Below are positions 33,590 through 42,529 of a DNA stretch of 64,000 bases, piece by piece. Origin of the DNA: an uncultured Lachnospiraceae bacterium (GTDB taxonomy: Bacteria > Bacillota > Clostridia > Lachnospirales > Lachnospiraceae); the NCBI GenBank assembly GCA_944381575.1, contig CALWLS010000005.1:1-64000 (forward strand), read 5' to 3'. Every line of letters begins with the position of its first letter. Within the stretch, counting starts at the first letter, position 1. The notes beneath the pieces were generated by a model that was given only the letters and a program-made list of their open reading frames with translations, had not been told where the DNA came from and searched no databases. Position numbers and translations under genes: made by a program.

Positions 33590-33650
33590 TTTAAAAAGTA
33601 TGTAAAAAATATGTAAACTGTGTTTAAATATATATTACATACTTTTATCA
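33590..33650. promoter_or_regulatory. Second 11-bp-period hexamer array before the phosphate transporter
   Basis: TTTAAA (33590), TGTAAA (33601), TGTAAA (33612), TTTAAA (33623) and ATTACA (33634) recur at exactly 11 bp. TGTAAA is the reverse complement of TTTACA, the hexamer of the array before the response regulator. The array occupies the whole gap after the kinase gene, so the transporter probably has its own Pho-regulated promoter. No separate -10 box is certain. Confidence 0.6.
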
Positions 33651-33676
33651 AAGAACAACATAAGGGGTTGCATGAT

Positions 33677-35428
33677 ATGGATATTTTTGACATATTGAAT
33701 CTCATCGGCGGACTGGCACTGTTCCTGTTCGGTATGGATATTATGGGCAATGCGCTTGAGAGGAGAGCGGGTAATTCTCTTAAAAATCTCATCGCAAGGC
33801 TTACCGACAATAAGGTGGCAGGCCTCCTTACGGGACTTGCCGTAACATCCATAATACAGAGCTCATCTGCCACGACGGTCATGGTTGTCGGCTTCGTAAA
33901 CTCCGGCATCATGTCACTTCAGCAGTCCATAAGCGTCATAATGGGCGCTAACATCGGCACGACGGTTACCGCGTGGATCTTAAGTCTTGCAGGCATAGAC
34001 AGCGAGAATGTCTTTATCCAGCTGCTGAAGCCTTCTTCATTTACTCCGATACTTGCTCTCATCGGTATAATATTTACGATGTTCAGCAAGAACGACAAGA
34101 AGAAATATACCGGTATGATATTGCTGGGATTCGCGACCCTCATGACGGGAATGGATCAGATGTCAGCTGCCGTAAGCGGCCTTCAGGATGTGCCTCAGTT
34201 TGCGGATATGTTCTTAATGTTCAAGAATCCTATCCTCGGTGTGCTTGCCGGCGCGGTTCTTACAGGCATCATACAGTCCTCATCGGCCTCAGTAGGTATC
34301 CTGCAGGCTCTTGCAACAACGGGAGCCGTAAGCTACGGCGCTGCAATCCCTATCATCATGGGACAGAATATAGGTACCTGCGTTACGGCGCTCCTTTCCT
34401 CATTTGGAACTAATAAGAATGCCCGCCGTGCGGCTCTTGTGCATCTTAATTTCAATATAATCGGAACCATAGTATGGCTTACCGTATACTGCATCGTTAA
34501 TGCAGTGGTGCATCCGGCCCTGTTTGACGAGAGCGCAAGCATGCTGGGGATCGCGGTAGCGCATTCTGTGTTCAATATACTTTGCGTAGCTATGCTGTTC
34601 CCTCTTTCAGGATTTTTGGAGAAGCTTGTATGCCGTATTGTTCCTGATACGGATGAGCCTGATGTTATCAAGAAGCTCGACGAGAGGCTCCTTGAGACTC
34701 CGGCTATCGCACTCAGTCAGTGCGGTGAGCAGATCAGGAAGATGGCTTCCTGCGCAATGCACGCCATGTCGGAAGGTATAGAAGCCATAGGAAACTACGA
34801 TCACGATAAGATAGAGGAGATAGGCAGGCTCGAGGATAAGACGGACCAGTATGAGGATTCCCTTTATAATTATCTTATAAAGCTCAGCTCCAGCCAGCTT
34901 AGTGAAGAGGAGTCGGCAAAGGCGGCGGAATACTTAAAGCTTGTGGGAGACTTTGAAAGGATAGCTGACCACGGGCTCAACATGGCGGAGGCAGCAGACG
35001 AGATACATGATAAAAAGCTCAGCTTCTCCCATTCCGCTACAAATGACCTGAGAGTCATCTTCGGTGCCGTAAGCGAGGTCATGAGCCTTGCATATAAGGC
35101 ATTCTCAGAGGATGATGTGGAAGCGGCTGCTTCAGTGGAGCCTCTTGAGGACAATATAGATATCCTTAAGGAGGAGATAAGGACAAGGCATATCACCAGA
35201 CTTCAGAACGGAGGCTGTTCAGTGGACGCAGGCTTTGTGCTTAACGACATACTCACTAATGTCGAGAGAGTGGCCGACCACTGCTCAAATATAGCTGTCT
35301 GCATCCTCGAGGGACGCGATAACAAGATGGATATGCATGAGGCCCTTACGCGTATGCGTGAAGAGGACGATACATACAGAGACAAGTTCAGGAAGTATGA
35401 AATGAAATACAGACTTGAGAGGGAGTGA
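33677..35428 (+). CDS. Na+/phosphate cotransporter with PhoU-like domain
   Basis: A 583-residue protein of the NptA/PNaS family. The N-terminal half has two inverted repeats with the signature QSSSATTVMVVGFVN and QSSSASVGILQAL, and about nine membrane segments. From about residue 345 it has a soluble PhoU-like helical domain with LVGDFERIADHGLNMAE and VERVADHCSNIAV (the ERIADH metal-binding pattern). The ATG at 33677 follows an AAGGGG site. Phosphate import driven by sodium is the likely role, consistent with the PhoP/PhoR pair upstream. Its stop is six bases before cysK. Confidence 0.9.
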   Translation: MDIFDILNLIGGLALFLFGMDIMGNALERRAGNSLKNLIARLTDNKVAGLLTGLAVTSIIQSSSATTVMVVGFVNSGIMSLQQSISVIMGANIGTTVTAWILSLAGIDSENVFIQLLKPSSFTPILALIGIIFTMFSKNDKKKYTGMILLGFATLMTGMDQMSAAVSGLQDVPQFADMFLMFKNPILGVLAGAVLTGIIQSSSASVGILQALATTGAVSYGAAIPIIMGQNIGTCVTALLSSFGTNKNARRAALVHLNFNIIGTIVWLTVYCIVNAVVHPALFDESASMLGIAVAHSVFNILCVAMLFPLSGFLEKLVCRIVPDTDEPDVIKKLDERLLETPAIALSQCGEQIRKMASCAMHAMSEGIEAIGNYDHDKIEEIGRLEDKTDQYEDSLYNYLIKLSSSQLSEEESAKAAEYLKLVGDFERIADHGLNMAEAADEIHDKKLSFSHSATNDLRVIFGAVSEVMSLAYKAFSEDDVEAAASVEPLEDNIDILKEEIRTRHITRLQNGGCSVDAGFVLNDILTNVERVADHCSNIAVCILEGRDNKMDMHEALTRMREEDDTYRDKFRKYEMKYRLERE

Positions 35429-35434
35429 TTAAAG

Positions 35435-36364
35435 ATGGGAAAGGTATATACATCTTTGGATCAGCTCATAGGCGGTACGCCGCTCATGGAGCTTAAGAAT
35501 ATCGAGGAAAAGTACGGACTTAAGGCCAGGCTCTTAGCGAAGCTTGAATACCTGAATCCGGCAGGCTCCACCAAGGACAGGGCGGCAATGTCCATACTTG
35601 ATGACGCGCTGAAAAGAGGCATACTCAAGGAAAATTCAGTAATAATCGAGCCGACCTCCGGCAATACCGGCATAGGGCTTGCGGCCGTGGCTGCTGCAAG
35701 AGGCTACAAGGTAATGATAGTCATGCCGGACAACATGTCAAAGGAAAGGATACTTACCATTAAGGCCTACGGCGCTGAGATAGTTCTTACGGACGGCGAA
35801 AAGGGCATGCAGGGAGCCATCGACAAAGCTGAGGAGCTGAAAAAGGAGATACCTGACAGCTTCATAGCAGGACAGTTTACCAATCCTGCCAACGCCATGG
35901 CCCATTACAGGACGACAGGACCCGAGATATATGAGGACACCGATGGTGAGGTAGATTACTTTGTGGCAGGAGTCGGAACCGGCGGCACCATAACAGGAAC
36001 AGGACATTTCCTTAAGGAGAAAAAACCGGATGTACGCGTGATAGCAGTGGAGCCTTCCGGATCACCGGTGCTTTCGGGAGGAAAAAGCGGTCCTCACGGG
36101 CTTCAGGGCATCGGAGCCGGATTTATTCCGGAGGTGCTTGATACGGGCGTATACGACGAGGTGATAACGGTTTCCGATGAGGAAGCTTTTGAAACAGGAA
36201 GGATGCTTGGAAAGACGGAAGGAATACTTTCCGGCATATCCTCAGGAGCCGCTCTTAAGGCGGCCATAGACGTGGCAAAAAGACCTGAGGCGGAAGGAAA
36301 GGCCGTTGTGGTACTGCTTCCGGATACCGGAGACAGATATTTATCCACGGAGCTTTTTGCTTGA
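35435..36364 (+). CDS. cysK: Cysteine synthase A (O-acetylserine sulfhydrylase)
   Basis: A PLP enzyme that makes cysteine from O-acetylserine and sulfide. The 309-residue protein has the PLP-binding lysine K47 in AGSTKDRAA, the substrate loop TSGNTG and the phosphate-binding GTGGTITG. It begins six bases after the phosphate-transporter stop and uses a ribosome binding site inside that gene. An Rrf2 regulator follows. Confidence 0.95.
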   Translation: MGKVYTSLDQLIGGTPLMELKNIEEKYGLKARLLAKLEYLNPAGSTKDRAAMSILDDALKRGILKENSVIIEPTSGNTGIGLAAVAAARGYKVMIVMPDNMSKERILTIKAYGAEIVLTDGEKGMQGAIDKAEELKKEIPDSFIAGQFTNPANAMAHYRTTGPEIYEDTDGEVDYFVAGVGTGGTITGTGHFLKEKKPDVRVIAVEPSGSPVLSGGKSGPHGLQGIGAGFIPEVLDTGVYDEVITVSDEEAFETGRMLGKTEGILSGISSGAALKAAIDVAKRPEAEGKAVVVLLPDTGDRYLSTELFA

Positions 36365-36388
36365 AGTTATAAGGGGCGGGATTTTTAG

Positions 36389-36820
36389 ATGAAAATGGTC
36401 TCAACAAAGGGCAGATATGCACTGAGAGTCATGCTCGATCTTGCGGAGCATTCAGACGGGTCATATATACCCATGAAGGATGTTGCCGAAAGACAGGGCG
36501 TTTCCCTCAAATATGTTGAAAAGATACTTCCGGTGCTGGCTAAGCATGACCTCATAAAGGGAGTCCATGGCAAGGGCGGAGGCTATATGCTGACGCGCAA
36601 ACCTGAGGATTACAGGGTAGGAGAGATACTGAGGCTTACGGAGGGCGATATGGCGCCGGTAGCCTGCTTAAGCTGCGATGCGGAAAAATGCGAGCATGCG
36701 GAGGAATGTAAGACCCTTCCGATGTGGAGCAAATTTTACAGCATAGTCACCGAGTATTTTGACAGCATTACCCTTAAGGACCTTATGGATAGAAATATAT
36801 CCCCGGACGTGAACCTGTAA
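36389..36820 (+). CDS. Rrf2-family transcriptional regulator
   Basis: A 143-residue protein with the Rrf2 winged helix (TKGRYALRVMLDLAEH, then AERQGVSLKYVEKILPVL and GGGYMLTR). Residues 92-108 hold four cysteines (CLSCDAEKCEHAEEC), close to the Fe-S cluster ligand pattern of IscR-like members. Next to cysK it could be CymR/IscR-like, controlling cysteine or Fe-S cluster genes. The ligand cannot be decided from sequence. Confidence 0.88.
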   Translation: MKMVSTKGRYALRVMLDLAEHSDGSYIPMKDVAERQGVSLKYVEKILPVLAKHDLIKGVHGKGGGYMLTRKPEDYRVGEILRLTEGDMAPVACLSCDAEKCEHAEECKTLPMWSKFYSIVTEYFDSITLKDLMDRNISPDVNL

Positions 36821-36857
36821 AATGCGGAAATATTTTTGGGAGCTGTTTCCCTGTAAT

Positions 36858-36906
36858 AAAAGCCTGTTATCTAAACCTCAGAAATGGTTTAGATAACAGG
36901 CTTTTT
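36858..36906. terminator. Bidirectional terminator between rrf2 and rfbA
   Basis: A perfect 20-base inverted repeat (AAAAGCCTGTTATCTAAACC and its complement) around an 8-base loop, with A and T tracts on the two sides. It can end both the cysK-rrf2 transcript and the leftward rfbA transcript. Confidence 0.9.
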
Positions 36907-36950
36907 CAGGATCCGTTATTTCATTATAAATTGGGGATCAACATTCTGTA

Positions 36951-37841
36951 TCAGCGGTGGAGCTTATCCACATATTTTCCATCCAGCACGTCCTTTAAGT
37001 ACTTTCCATACTGATTCTTCTTTAATGTCTCGTAGGACTTCATAACCTCATCCCTGCTGATCCATCCATTTAAGTATGCTATCTCTTCAAGGCAGGCGAT
37101 CTTTCTGTGCTCATGGGTCTCCACGGTACGGACAAAGTTGCCCGCGTCCATAAGGGACTCGTGGGTGCCCGTGTCAAGCCATGTAAAGCCCTGGCCCAAA
37201 AGCTCCACGTCCAGCTCTCCGTTTTCAAGGTATATGCGATTTAAGTCGGTTATCTCAAGCTCTCCTCTTGCGGAAGGCTTGAGGCTCTTTGCATATTCCA
37301 CGACACGGCTGTCATAGAAATAAAGTCCGGTCACACAGTAGTTTGACTTTGGATGCTCAGGCTTTTCCTCTATGGAGATGGCTTTACCGGTATCGTCGAA
37401 TTCAACTATACCGAATCTCTCGGGATCATCCACATAATATCCGAAGACCGTCGCTCCCTTTTCCTTACCTGCGGCACGGAGCAGGCGCTTCCTGAATCCC
37501 TGGCCATGGAATATATTGTCTCCGAGTATCATGGCGGCGTGATCGCCTCCGATAAAATCCTCTCCGATGATAAATGCCTGGGCAAGCCCGTCCGGGGATG
37601 GCTGTACTGCATAGGAAAGGTTGACGCCGAAGTGATTTCCGTCGCCTAACAGGTCCTTAAACCTTGGCGTATCCTGAGGCGTTGAGATGATAAGTATATC
37701 CTGTATGCCTGCCTCCATGAGTACAGAGAGCGGATAGTAGATCATCGGTTTATCGTATATTGGAAGCAGCTGCTTACTTGTCACCTTGGTGAGGGGATAG
37801 AGTCTTGTGCCGGAGCCGCCGGCAAGAATAATACCTTTCAT
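36951..37841 (-). CDS. rfbA: Glucose-1-phosphate thymidylyltransferase
   Basis: RfbA makes dTDP-glucose from glucose-1-phosphate and dTTP, the first step of dTDP-L-rhamnose synthesis. The 296-residue protein starts [18 protein letters not shown] with the nucleotide-binding loop and has the [10 protein letters not shown] and [10 protein letters not shown] motifs. A GGAGGAATC site precedes the ATG at 37841; an upstream in-frame ATG at 37931 would add 30 residues without support. Divergent from rfbB. Confidence 0.95.
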   Translation of the reverse strand: MKGIILAGGSGTRLYPLTKVTSKQLLPIYDKPMIYYPLSVLMEAGIQDILIISTPQDTPRFKDLLGDGNHFGVNLSYAVQPSPDGLAQAFIIGEDFIGGDHAAMILGDNIFHGQGFRKRLLRAAGKEKGATVFGYYVDDPERFGIVEFDDTGKAISIEEKPEHPKSNYCVTGLYFYDSRVVEYAKSLKPSARGELEITDLNRIYLENGELDVELLGQGFTWLDTGTHESLMDAGNFVRTVETHEHRKIACLEEIAYLNGWISRDEVMKSYETLKKNQYGKYLKDVLDGKYVDKLHR

Positions 37842-38017
37842 GATTCCTCCGTCTGTTTTTTGATCATATATACTGTATTTTACCCTATTTTTGCAGGAAA
37901 TGCTTAATATTTTTTTATGGTATCGGGCCATGGGTGGGATTTTGATGATATTTATGTTATAATCGGCGGCGTGATATAAAATGACAGCGGCAGGCTGTTT
38001 TTAATAAGGAGATAAGG

Positions 38018-39046
38018 ATGAAGCTGATAGTTACCGGAGGAGCCGGATTTATAGGAAGCGTCATGGTGCACTACCTTGTCAATAATTATCCGGAGGATAC
38101 GATAATCAATCTTGACAAGCTTACATACGCCGGCAATCTTGAAAACCTCAAACCGATAGAGGATAAGCCTAATTATAGGTTCATAAAGGGAGATATCGCA
38201 GACAGAAAATTCATTTATGATCTGTTTGAAACGGAAAAGCCGGACTGCGTTATAAACTTCGCTGCCGAGACTCATGTGGACCGCTCAGTTAAGAATCCGG
38301 AGGAGTTCGTGCGTACGAATGTCATGGGTACCACAACGCTTCTTGACGCCTGCAGGGATTTTGGAACCCCGAGGTTCCATCAGGTTTCAACGGATGAGGT
38401 ATACGGTGATCTTCCGCTTGACAGGCCGGATATGTTTTTTACGGAAACGACCCCGCTCCATGCCTCAAGCCCTTATTCGGCTTCAAAGGCATCAGCCGAT
38501 ATGTTTGTACAGGCCTATCACAGGACCTTCGGGCTTCCGGTGACCATCAGCCGCTGCTCCAATAACTACGGCCAGTATCAGTTCCCGGAAAAGCTCATTC
38601 CTCTTATGATAAGCCGCGCGTTAAATGATCAGGAGCTTCCTGTATACGGCACGGGTGAAAATGTCAGGGACTGGCTGCATGTTGAGGATCATTGCAAGGC
38701 CATAGACCTGATAGTAAGGGATGGACGCATAGGAGAGGTCTACAATATCGGCGGACATAATGAAAGGACCAACCTTCAGGTGGTAAAGACCATACTCGAC
38801 GCCCTTGGAAAGCCTGAGTCCCTGATAAAGTTCGTAAAGGACCGTCCGGGACATGACCGCAGATACGCCATAGACCCGATGAAGTTAGAGAAGGAGCTGG
38901 GCTGGAAGCCTAAGTATAATTTTGACACGGGCATAAGGCAGACCATACAGTGGTATCTCGACAATAAGGATTGGATGGAGCACATTCTTTCCGGTGATTA
39001 TCAGTCATATTTTAAGGATATGTATAAGGACAGAGTACAGGGATGA
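38018..39046 (+). CDS. rfbB: dTDP-glucose 4,6-dehydratase
   Basis: An NAD-dependent short-chain dehydrogenase-like enzyme, second step of dTDP-rhamnose synthesis. The 342-residue protein has the Rossmann motif GGAGFIGS (residues 6-13), the catalytic TDEVYGDL and YSASKASAD (YxxxK). It overlaps rfbD by four bases. A TATAAT -10 box is seen at 37958-37963. Confidence 0.95.
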   Translation: MKLIVTGGAGFIGSVMVHYLVNNYPEDTIINLDKLTYAGNLENLKPIEDKPNYRFIKGDIADRKFIYDLFETEKPDCVINFAAETHVDRSVKNPEEFVRTNVMGTTTLLDACRDFGTPRFHQVSTDEVYGDLPLDRPDMFFTETTPLHASSPYSASKASADMFVQAYHRTFGLPVTISRCSNNYGQYQFPEKLIPLMISRALNDQELPVYGTGENVRDWLHVEDHCKAIDLIVRDGRIGEVYNIGGHNERTNLQVVKTILDALGKPESLIKFVKDRPGHDRRYAIDPMKLEKELGWKPKYNFDTGIRQTIQWYLDNKDWMEHILSGDYQSYFKDMYKDRVQG

Positions 39047-39903
39047 AGATACTTGTTACGGGTATAAGAGGCCAGCTGGGCTTCGATGTCATGAAGGTGC
39101 TTAAAAGCCGCGGGATCGAAGCCATAGGGGTTAATTCCGATGATATGGATATCACGGATCCCGGCAGGGTCAAAGCTGTCATATCCTCCCTGAGGCCCGA
39201 CGCCGTCATACACTGCGCGGCATGGACTGCGGTGGATGCGGCTGAGGACAATGAGGAGGCCGCAAGGAAGGTAAATGTGGATGGTACGGCCAATATTGCA
39301 ATGGCCTGTGCTGATACAGGAGCTAAGCTCATGTATTTTTCCACTGACTATGTTTTTGACGGTGAAGGGGAAAAGCCATGGAAGCCTGAGGATAAGACCG
39401 GGCCTGTAAGCGTTTACGGAGCGTCAAAGCTTGACGGCGAGAATGAAGTGAGGCGCATACTGCCGGACAGGCACTTTATCATAAGGCTCCAGTGGGTCTA
39501 CGGAATAAACGGCAGGAACTTCGTGAAAACCATGCTGAACCTTGCAAAGACCCACGACAGGCTTACGGTGGTGAACGATCAGATAGGAGGTCCTTCCTAT
39601 ACTCCGGACATAGCCCGGCTCGCGGCGGATATGATAGTGACTGAGGAATACGGTACCTATCACGCTGCCAATACGGGCTACTGCTCATGGTATGATTTTG
39701 CCAGGGAGATATTTAAGGAAGCCGGGATAGATATCGTTGTTGAGCCGGTATCCTCGGAAAATTATCCGGCAAAGGCCAGGAGGCCGCACAATTCAAGATT
39801 GGATACATCAAAGCTTACGGAGCACGGATTTAAGCAGCTGCCGCCATGGCAGGACGCGCTTAAGAGGTTCATGACGGAACTTAGGGACGCAGGACAGCTT
39901 TGA
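39043..39903 (+). CDS. rfbD: dTDP-4-dehydrorhamnose reductase
   Basis: Reduces dTDP-4-keto-rhamnose to dTDP-L-rhamnose, the last step. The 286-residue protein has the Rossmann motif GIRGQLG, STDYVFDG and the YGASKLDGE (YxxxK) active site. The usual rfbC epimerase gene is not next to it and not elsewhere in this window. Confidence 0.94.
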   Translation: MKILVTGIRGQLGFDVMKVLKSRGIEAIGVNSDDMDITDPGRVKAVISSLRPDAVIHCAAWTAVDAAEDNEEAARKVNVDGTANIAMACADTGAKLMYFSTDYVFDGEGEKPWKPEDKTGPVSVYGASKLDGENEVRRILPDRHFIIRLQWVYGINGRNFVKTMLNLAKTHDRLTVVNDQIGGPSYTPDIARLAADMIVTEEYGTYHAANTGYCSWYDFAREIFKEAGIDIVVEPVSSENYPAKARRPHNSRLDTSKLTEHGFKQLPPWQDALKRFMTELRDAGQL

Positions 39904-39917
39904 AGGATTATTATTTA

Positions 39918-39948
39918 AGCCGGTCACTGATAAAGATCGGCTTTTTAT
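39918..39948 (+). terminator. Terminator after rfbD
   Basis: AGCCG-TC pairs with GA-CGGCT around a 12-base loop, followed by five T. Confidence 0.7.
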
Positions 39949-39984
39949 AAAAGCCGGGGCCGCCGGCATTTACGGGAGAAGGAT

Positions 39985-41364
39985 ATGGGAAGATTTTTCG
40001 GTACGGACGGTTTCAGGGGAGAAGCCGGATCTGTCCTTACGGCTGAGCACGCCTATAAGGTGGGAAGATATTTAGGATGGTATCACGCTTCAAAAATAAA
40101 AGATCAGGGACAGAACTCAGGCAGCAGGAGCCGCATAGTTATAGGAGAGGATACAAGGCGTTCCTCAGGCATGCTTGAAAATGCCCTTGCAGCAGGCATA
40201 ACGGCTTCAGGTGCCGATGCATATCTTATGCATGTTACAACAACTCCCTCAGTATCGTACATCACGAAAAGCATGGGCTTTGACTGCGGAGTGATGATAT
40301 CCGCATCCCATAATCCATACTATGATAATGGCTTAAAGGTCATAAACGGAGACGGATCAAAGCTGAGCGACGACCAGATAGCTGAGATAGAAGCATATCT
40401 TTTGGGAGATACAGATAAGCTCCCTTATGCCCTGCGTGAGGACATAGGGGCCATATATGATTATGAGGACGGAGTAAAAGCATATAAGCAGCATATCATA
40501 GGTATCGCAGAGGCTGACGGAGTGGACCTGAAGGGGAAAAAGATCGCTCTTGATCTTGCAAACGGCGCGGCTTCCGGCATTGCCGGAGATATATTTAAGA
40601 AGCTTGGAGCTGAGGTGTATGTGATCGGCGACAGGCCGGACGGCTTTAATATTAACGACAAAGTAGGCTCGACCCATACAGAGGCTCTTTGTGAAACCGT
40701 AAAAAAATATGGCTGTGATATTGGCTTTGCCTACGACGGGGACGCGGACAGATGTCTTGCTTCTGATGAACATGGAAGGGAGATAAACGGAGACCAGATC
40801 ATATACGCCTGCGCGCGGTATATGAAGGATCAGGGCCTTCTTTGGAAAAACACGGCAGCTGTCACGGTAATGTCCAACTACGGTACCTTCAAGGCATTTG
40901 AAAACGCCGGCATTGGGTATGAGACTACCGCAGTAGGAGACCGTTTCGTGTGGGAATGCATGGAGAAAAACGGATATGCCCTCGGAGGAGAGCAGTCTGG
41001 ACACATTATTTTCGCAAAGGACGCTTCGACGGGAGACGGCATCCTTACCTCGGTAAAGGTCATGGGGGCGCTGCTTGGATCGAAGGCTGGTAAGGCTTCG
41101 GAGCTTTTTGCCGAATGCAGCATGTATCCTCAGGTACTGAAAAATGTCAGGGTGTCCGATAAGGACGCAGTTCTTAATAATGAAAATGTAAAGGCAGCAG
41201 TCAAAAAAGCGGAAGAGGAGCTTAAGGGCACCGGCCGGGTACTGCTCAGGAAATCCGGCACTGAGCCTGTCATAAGGGTCATGGCGGAAGCCGGGACCAC
41301 TGATGAGTGCGGCAGGATATGCGATAATATCATCAGTGTCATGAAGGAAGAAGGGCTTGCCTGA
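39985..41364 (+). CDS. glmM: Phosphoglucosamine mutase
   Basis: Interconverts glucosamine-6- and glucosamine-1-phosphate for UDP-GlcNAc synthesis. The 459-residue protein has GRFFGTDGFRGEAG at the start, the phosphoserine loop ISASHNPYYDNG (serine near 105), the metal loop DGDADRC and the C-terminal RKSGTEPVIRVM. It is separated from rfbD by a terminator and followed by glf. Phosphoglucomutase-type activity cannot be excluded. Confidence 0.92.
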   Translation: MGRFFGTDGFRGEAGSVLTAEHAYKVGRYLGWYHASKIKDQGQNSGSRSRIVIGEDTRRSSGMLENALAAGITASGADAYLMHVTTTPSVSYITKSMGFDCGVMISASHNPYYDNGLKVINGDGSKLSDDQIAEIEAYLLGDTDKLPYALREDIGAIYDYEDGVKAYKQHIIGIAEADGVDLKGKKIALDLANGAASGIAGDIFKKLGAEVYVIGDRPDGFNINDKVGSTHTEALCETVKKYGCDIGFAYDGDADRCLASDEHGREINGDQIIYACARYMKDQGLLWKNTAAVTVMSNYGTFKAFENAGIGYETTAVGDRFVWECMEKNGYALGGEQSGHIIFAKDASTGDGILTSVKVMGALLGSKAGKASELFAECSMYPQVLKNVRVSDKDAVLNNENVKAAVKKAEEELKGTGRVLLRKSGTEPVIRVMAEAGTTDECGRICDNIISVMKEEGLA

Positions 41365-41387
41365 AATATAAACGGAGGAACAGGGTT

Positions 41388-42518
41388 TTGCGTAACGATA
41401 AAAAATATGACTATCTGCTTATAGGCGCCGGGCTGTTTAACGGCGTTGTTGCGAGACATCTTACAGACAGCGGTAAAAAGGTCCTTGTGGTGGAAAAAAG
41501 ATCTCACACAGGAGGAAATGTTTACTGCGAAAATGTGGAGGGCATAAACGTTCACAAATACGGAGCGCATATATTCCATACCAATGACAGGGAGGTATGG
41601 GATTATGTCAACGGCTTCTGTGAGTTCAACAGGTATACCAATTCTCCGGTGGCAAATTATAAGGGAGAGCTTTATAACCTTCCTTTCAATATGAATACCT
41701 TCAATAAGATGTGGGGCGTCGTAACTCCAAAGGAGGCCTTTGACGTAATTGAAAAGCAGAAAAAGGCTGCGGGTACGGAGGACAGGGAACCTGCGAATCT
41801 TGAGGAGCAGGCCATAAGCCTTGTTGGTACAGATATTTATGAAAAGCTTGTAAAGGGCTATACTGAAAAGCAGTGGGGCAGGAGCTGTAAGGAGCTTCCG
41901 GCCTTTATCATCAAAAGGCTTCCGGTCAGATATACCTTTGATAATAATTATTTTAACGACAGGTTCCAGGGCATACCGATAGGCGGATATAACGTCATTA
42001 TCGATAAGCTGTTTGAGGGCTGCGACATAAGGCTTCAATGCGATTATTTTGATCACAGAAAAGAGCTTGATCAGGAGGCAGACCGGATAGTTTATACCGG
42101 TCCGATAGACAGGTTTTTTGATTATTCCCTTGGCGAGCTTGAGTACAGGACCTTAAGATTTGAAACAGAAGTGCTGGATGAGCCGAATTATCAGGGAAAC
42201 GCAGTGATAAATTATACTGACGGGGAGACTCCGTTTACCAGGATCATAGAGCATAAACATTTTGAATTCGGCACACAGGATAAGACGGTCATAACAAGAG
42301 AATATCCTGCAGAGTATGAAAAAGGAATGGAGCCGTATTATCCTGTAAATGACGATAAAAACCAGCAGCTTTACTTAAGGTACAGGGAGAAGGCTGATGA
42401 GCTTGAAAATGTTTATTTCGGAGGAAGGCTCGGAGAATACAAATATTATGATATGGACAAGGTCATAAGGTCAGCCTTTGATTTTCTGGATAAGCTTGAT
42501 AAAAATGCTTCGGCCTGA
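41388..42518 (+). CDS. glf: UDP-galactopyranose mutase
   Basis: A flavoenzyme converting UDP-galactopyranose to UDP-galactofuranose for surface glycans. The 376-residue protein has the FAD motif GAGLFNGVVA near the start, GAHIFHT, YTEKQWG and RFFDY motifs of the family. The start is TTG at 41388 with a CGGAGGAACAGGG site; no ATG lies nearby. It is followed by three glycosyltransferase genes. Confidence 0.95.
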   Translation: MRNDKKYDYLLIGAGLFNGVVARHLTDSGKKVLVVEKRSHTGGNVYCENVEGINVHKYGAHIFHTNDREVWDYVNGFCEFNRYTNSPVANYKGELYNLPFNMNTFNKMWGVVTPKEAFDVIEKQKKAAGTEDREPANLEEQAISLVGTDIYEKLVKGYTEKQWGRSCKELPAFIIKRLPVRYTFDNNYFNDRFQGIPIGGYNVIIDKLFEGCDIRLQCDYFDHRKELDQEADRIVYTGPIDRFFDYSLGELEYRTLRFETEVLDEPNYQGNAVINYTDGETPFTRIIEHKHFEFGTQDKTVITREYPAEYEKGMEPYYPVNDDKNQQLYLRYREKADELENVYFGGRLGEYKYYDMDKVIRSAFDFLDKLDKNASA

Positions 42519-42529
42519 GATATTTAGCC

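Noticed and set aside
36858-36906. Long perfect inverted repeat as a possible mobile-element end
   Set aside because: A 20-base stem with A and T tracts between convergent genes is fully explained as a bidirectional terminator; no transposase is near.
41130-42056. Long minus-strand open frame (308 codons)
   Set aside because: It lies opposite glmM and glf, which have clear family motifs on the plus strand; its sequence is low in charged residues, has no ribosome binding site and matches no family pattern.
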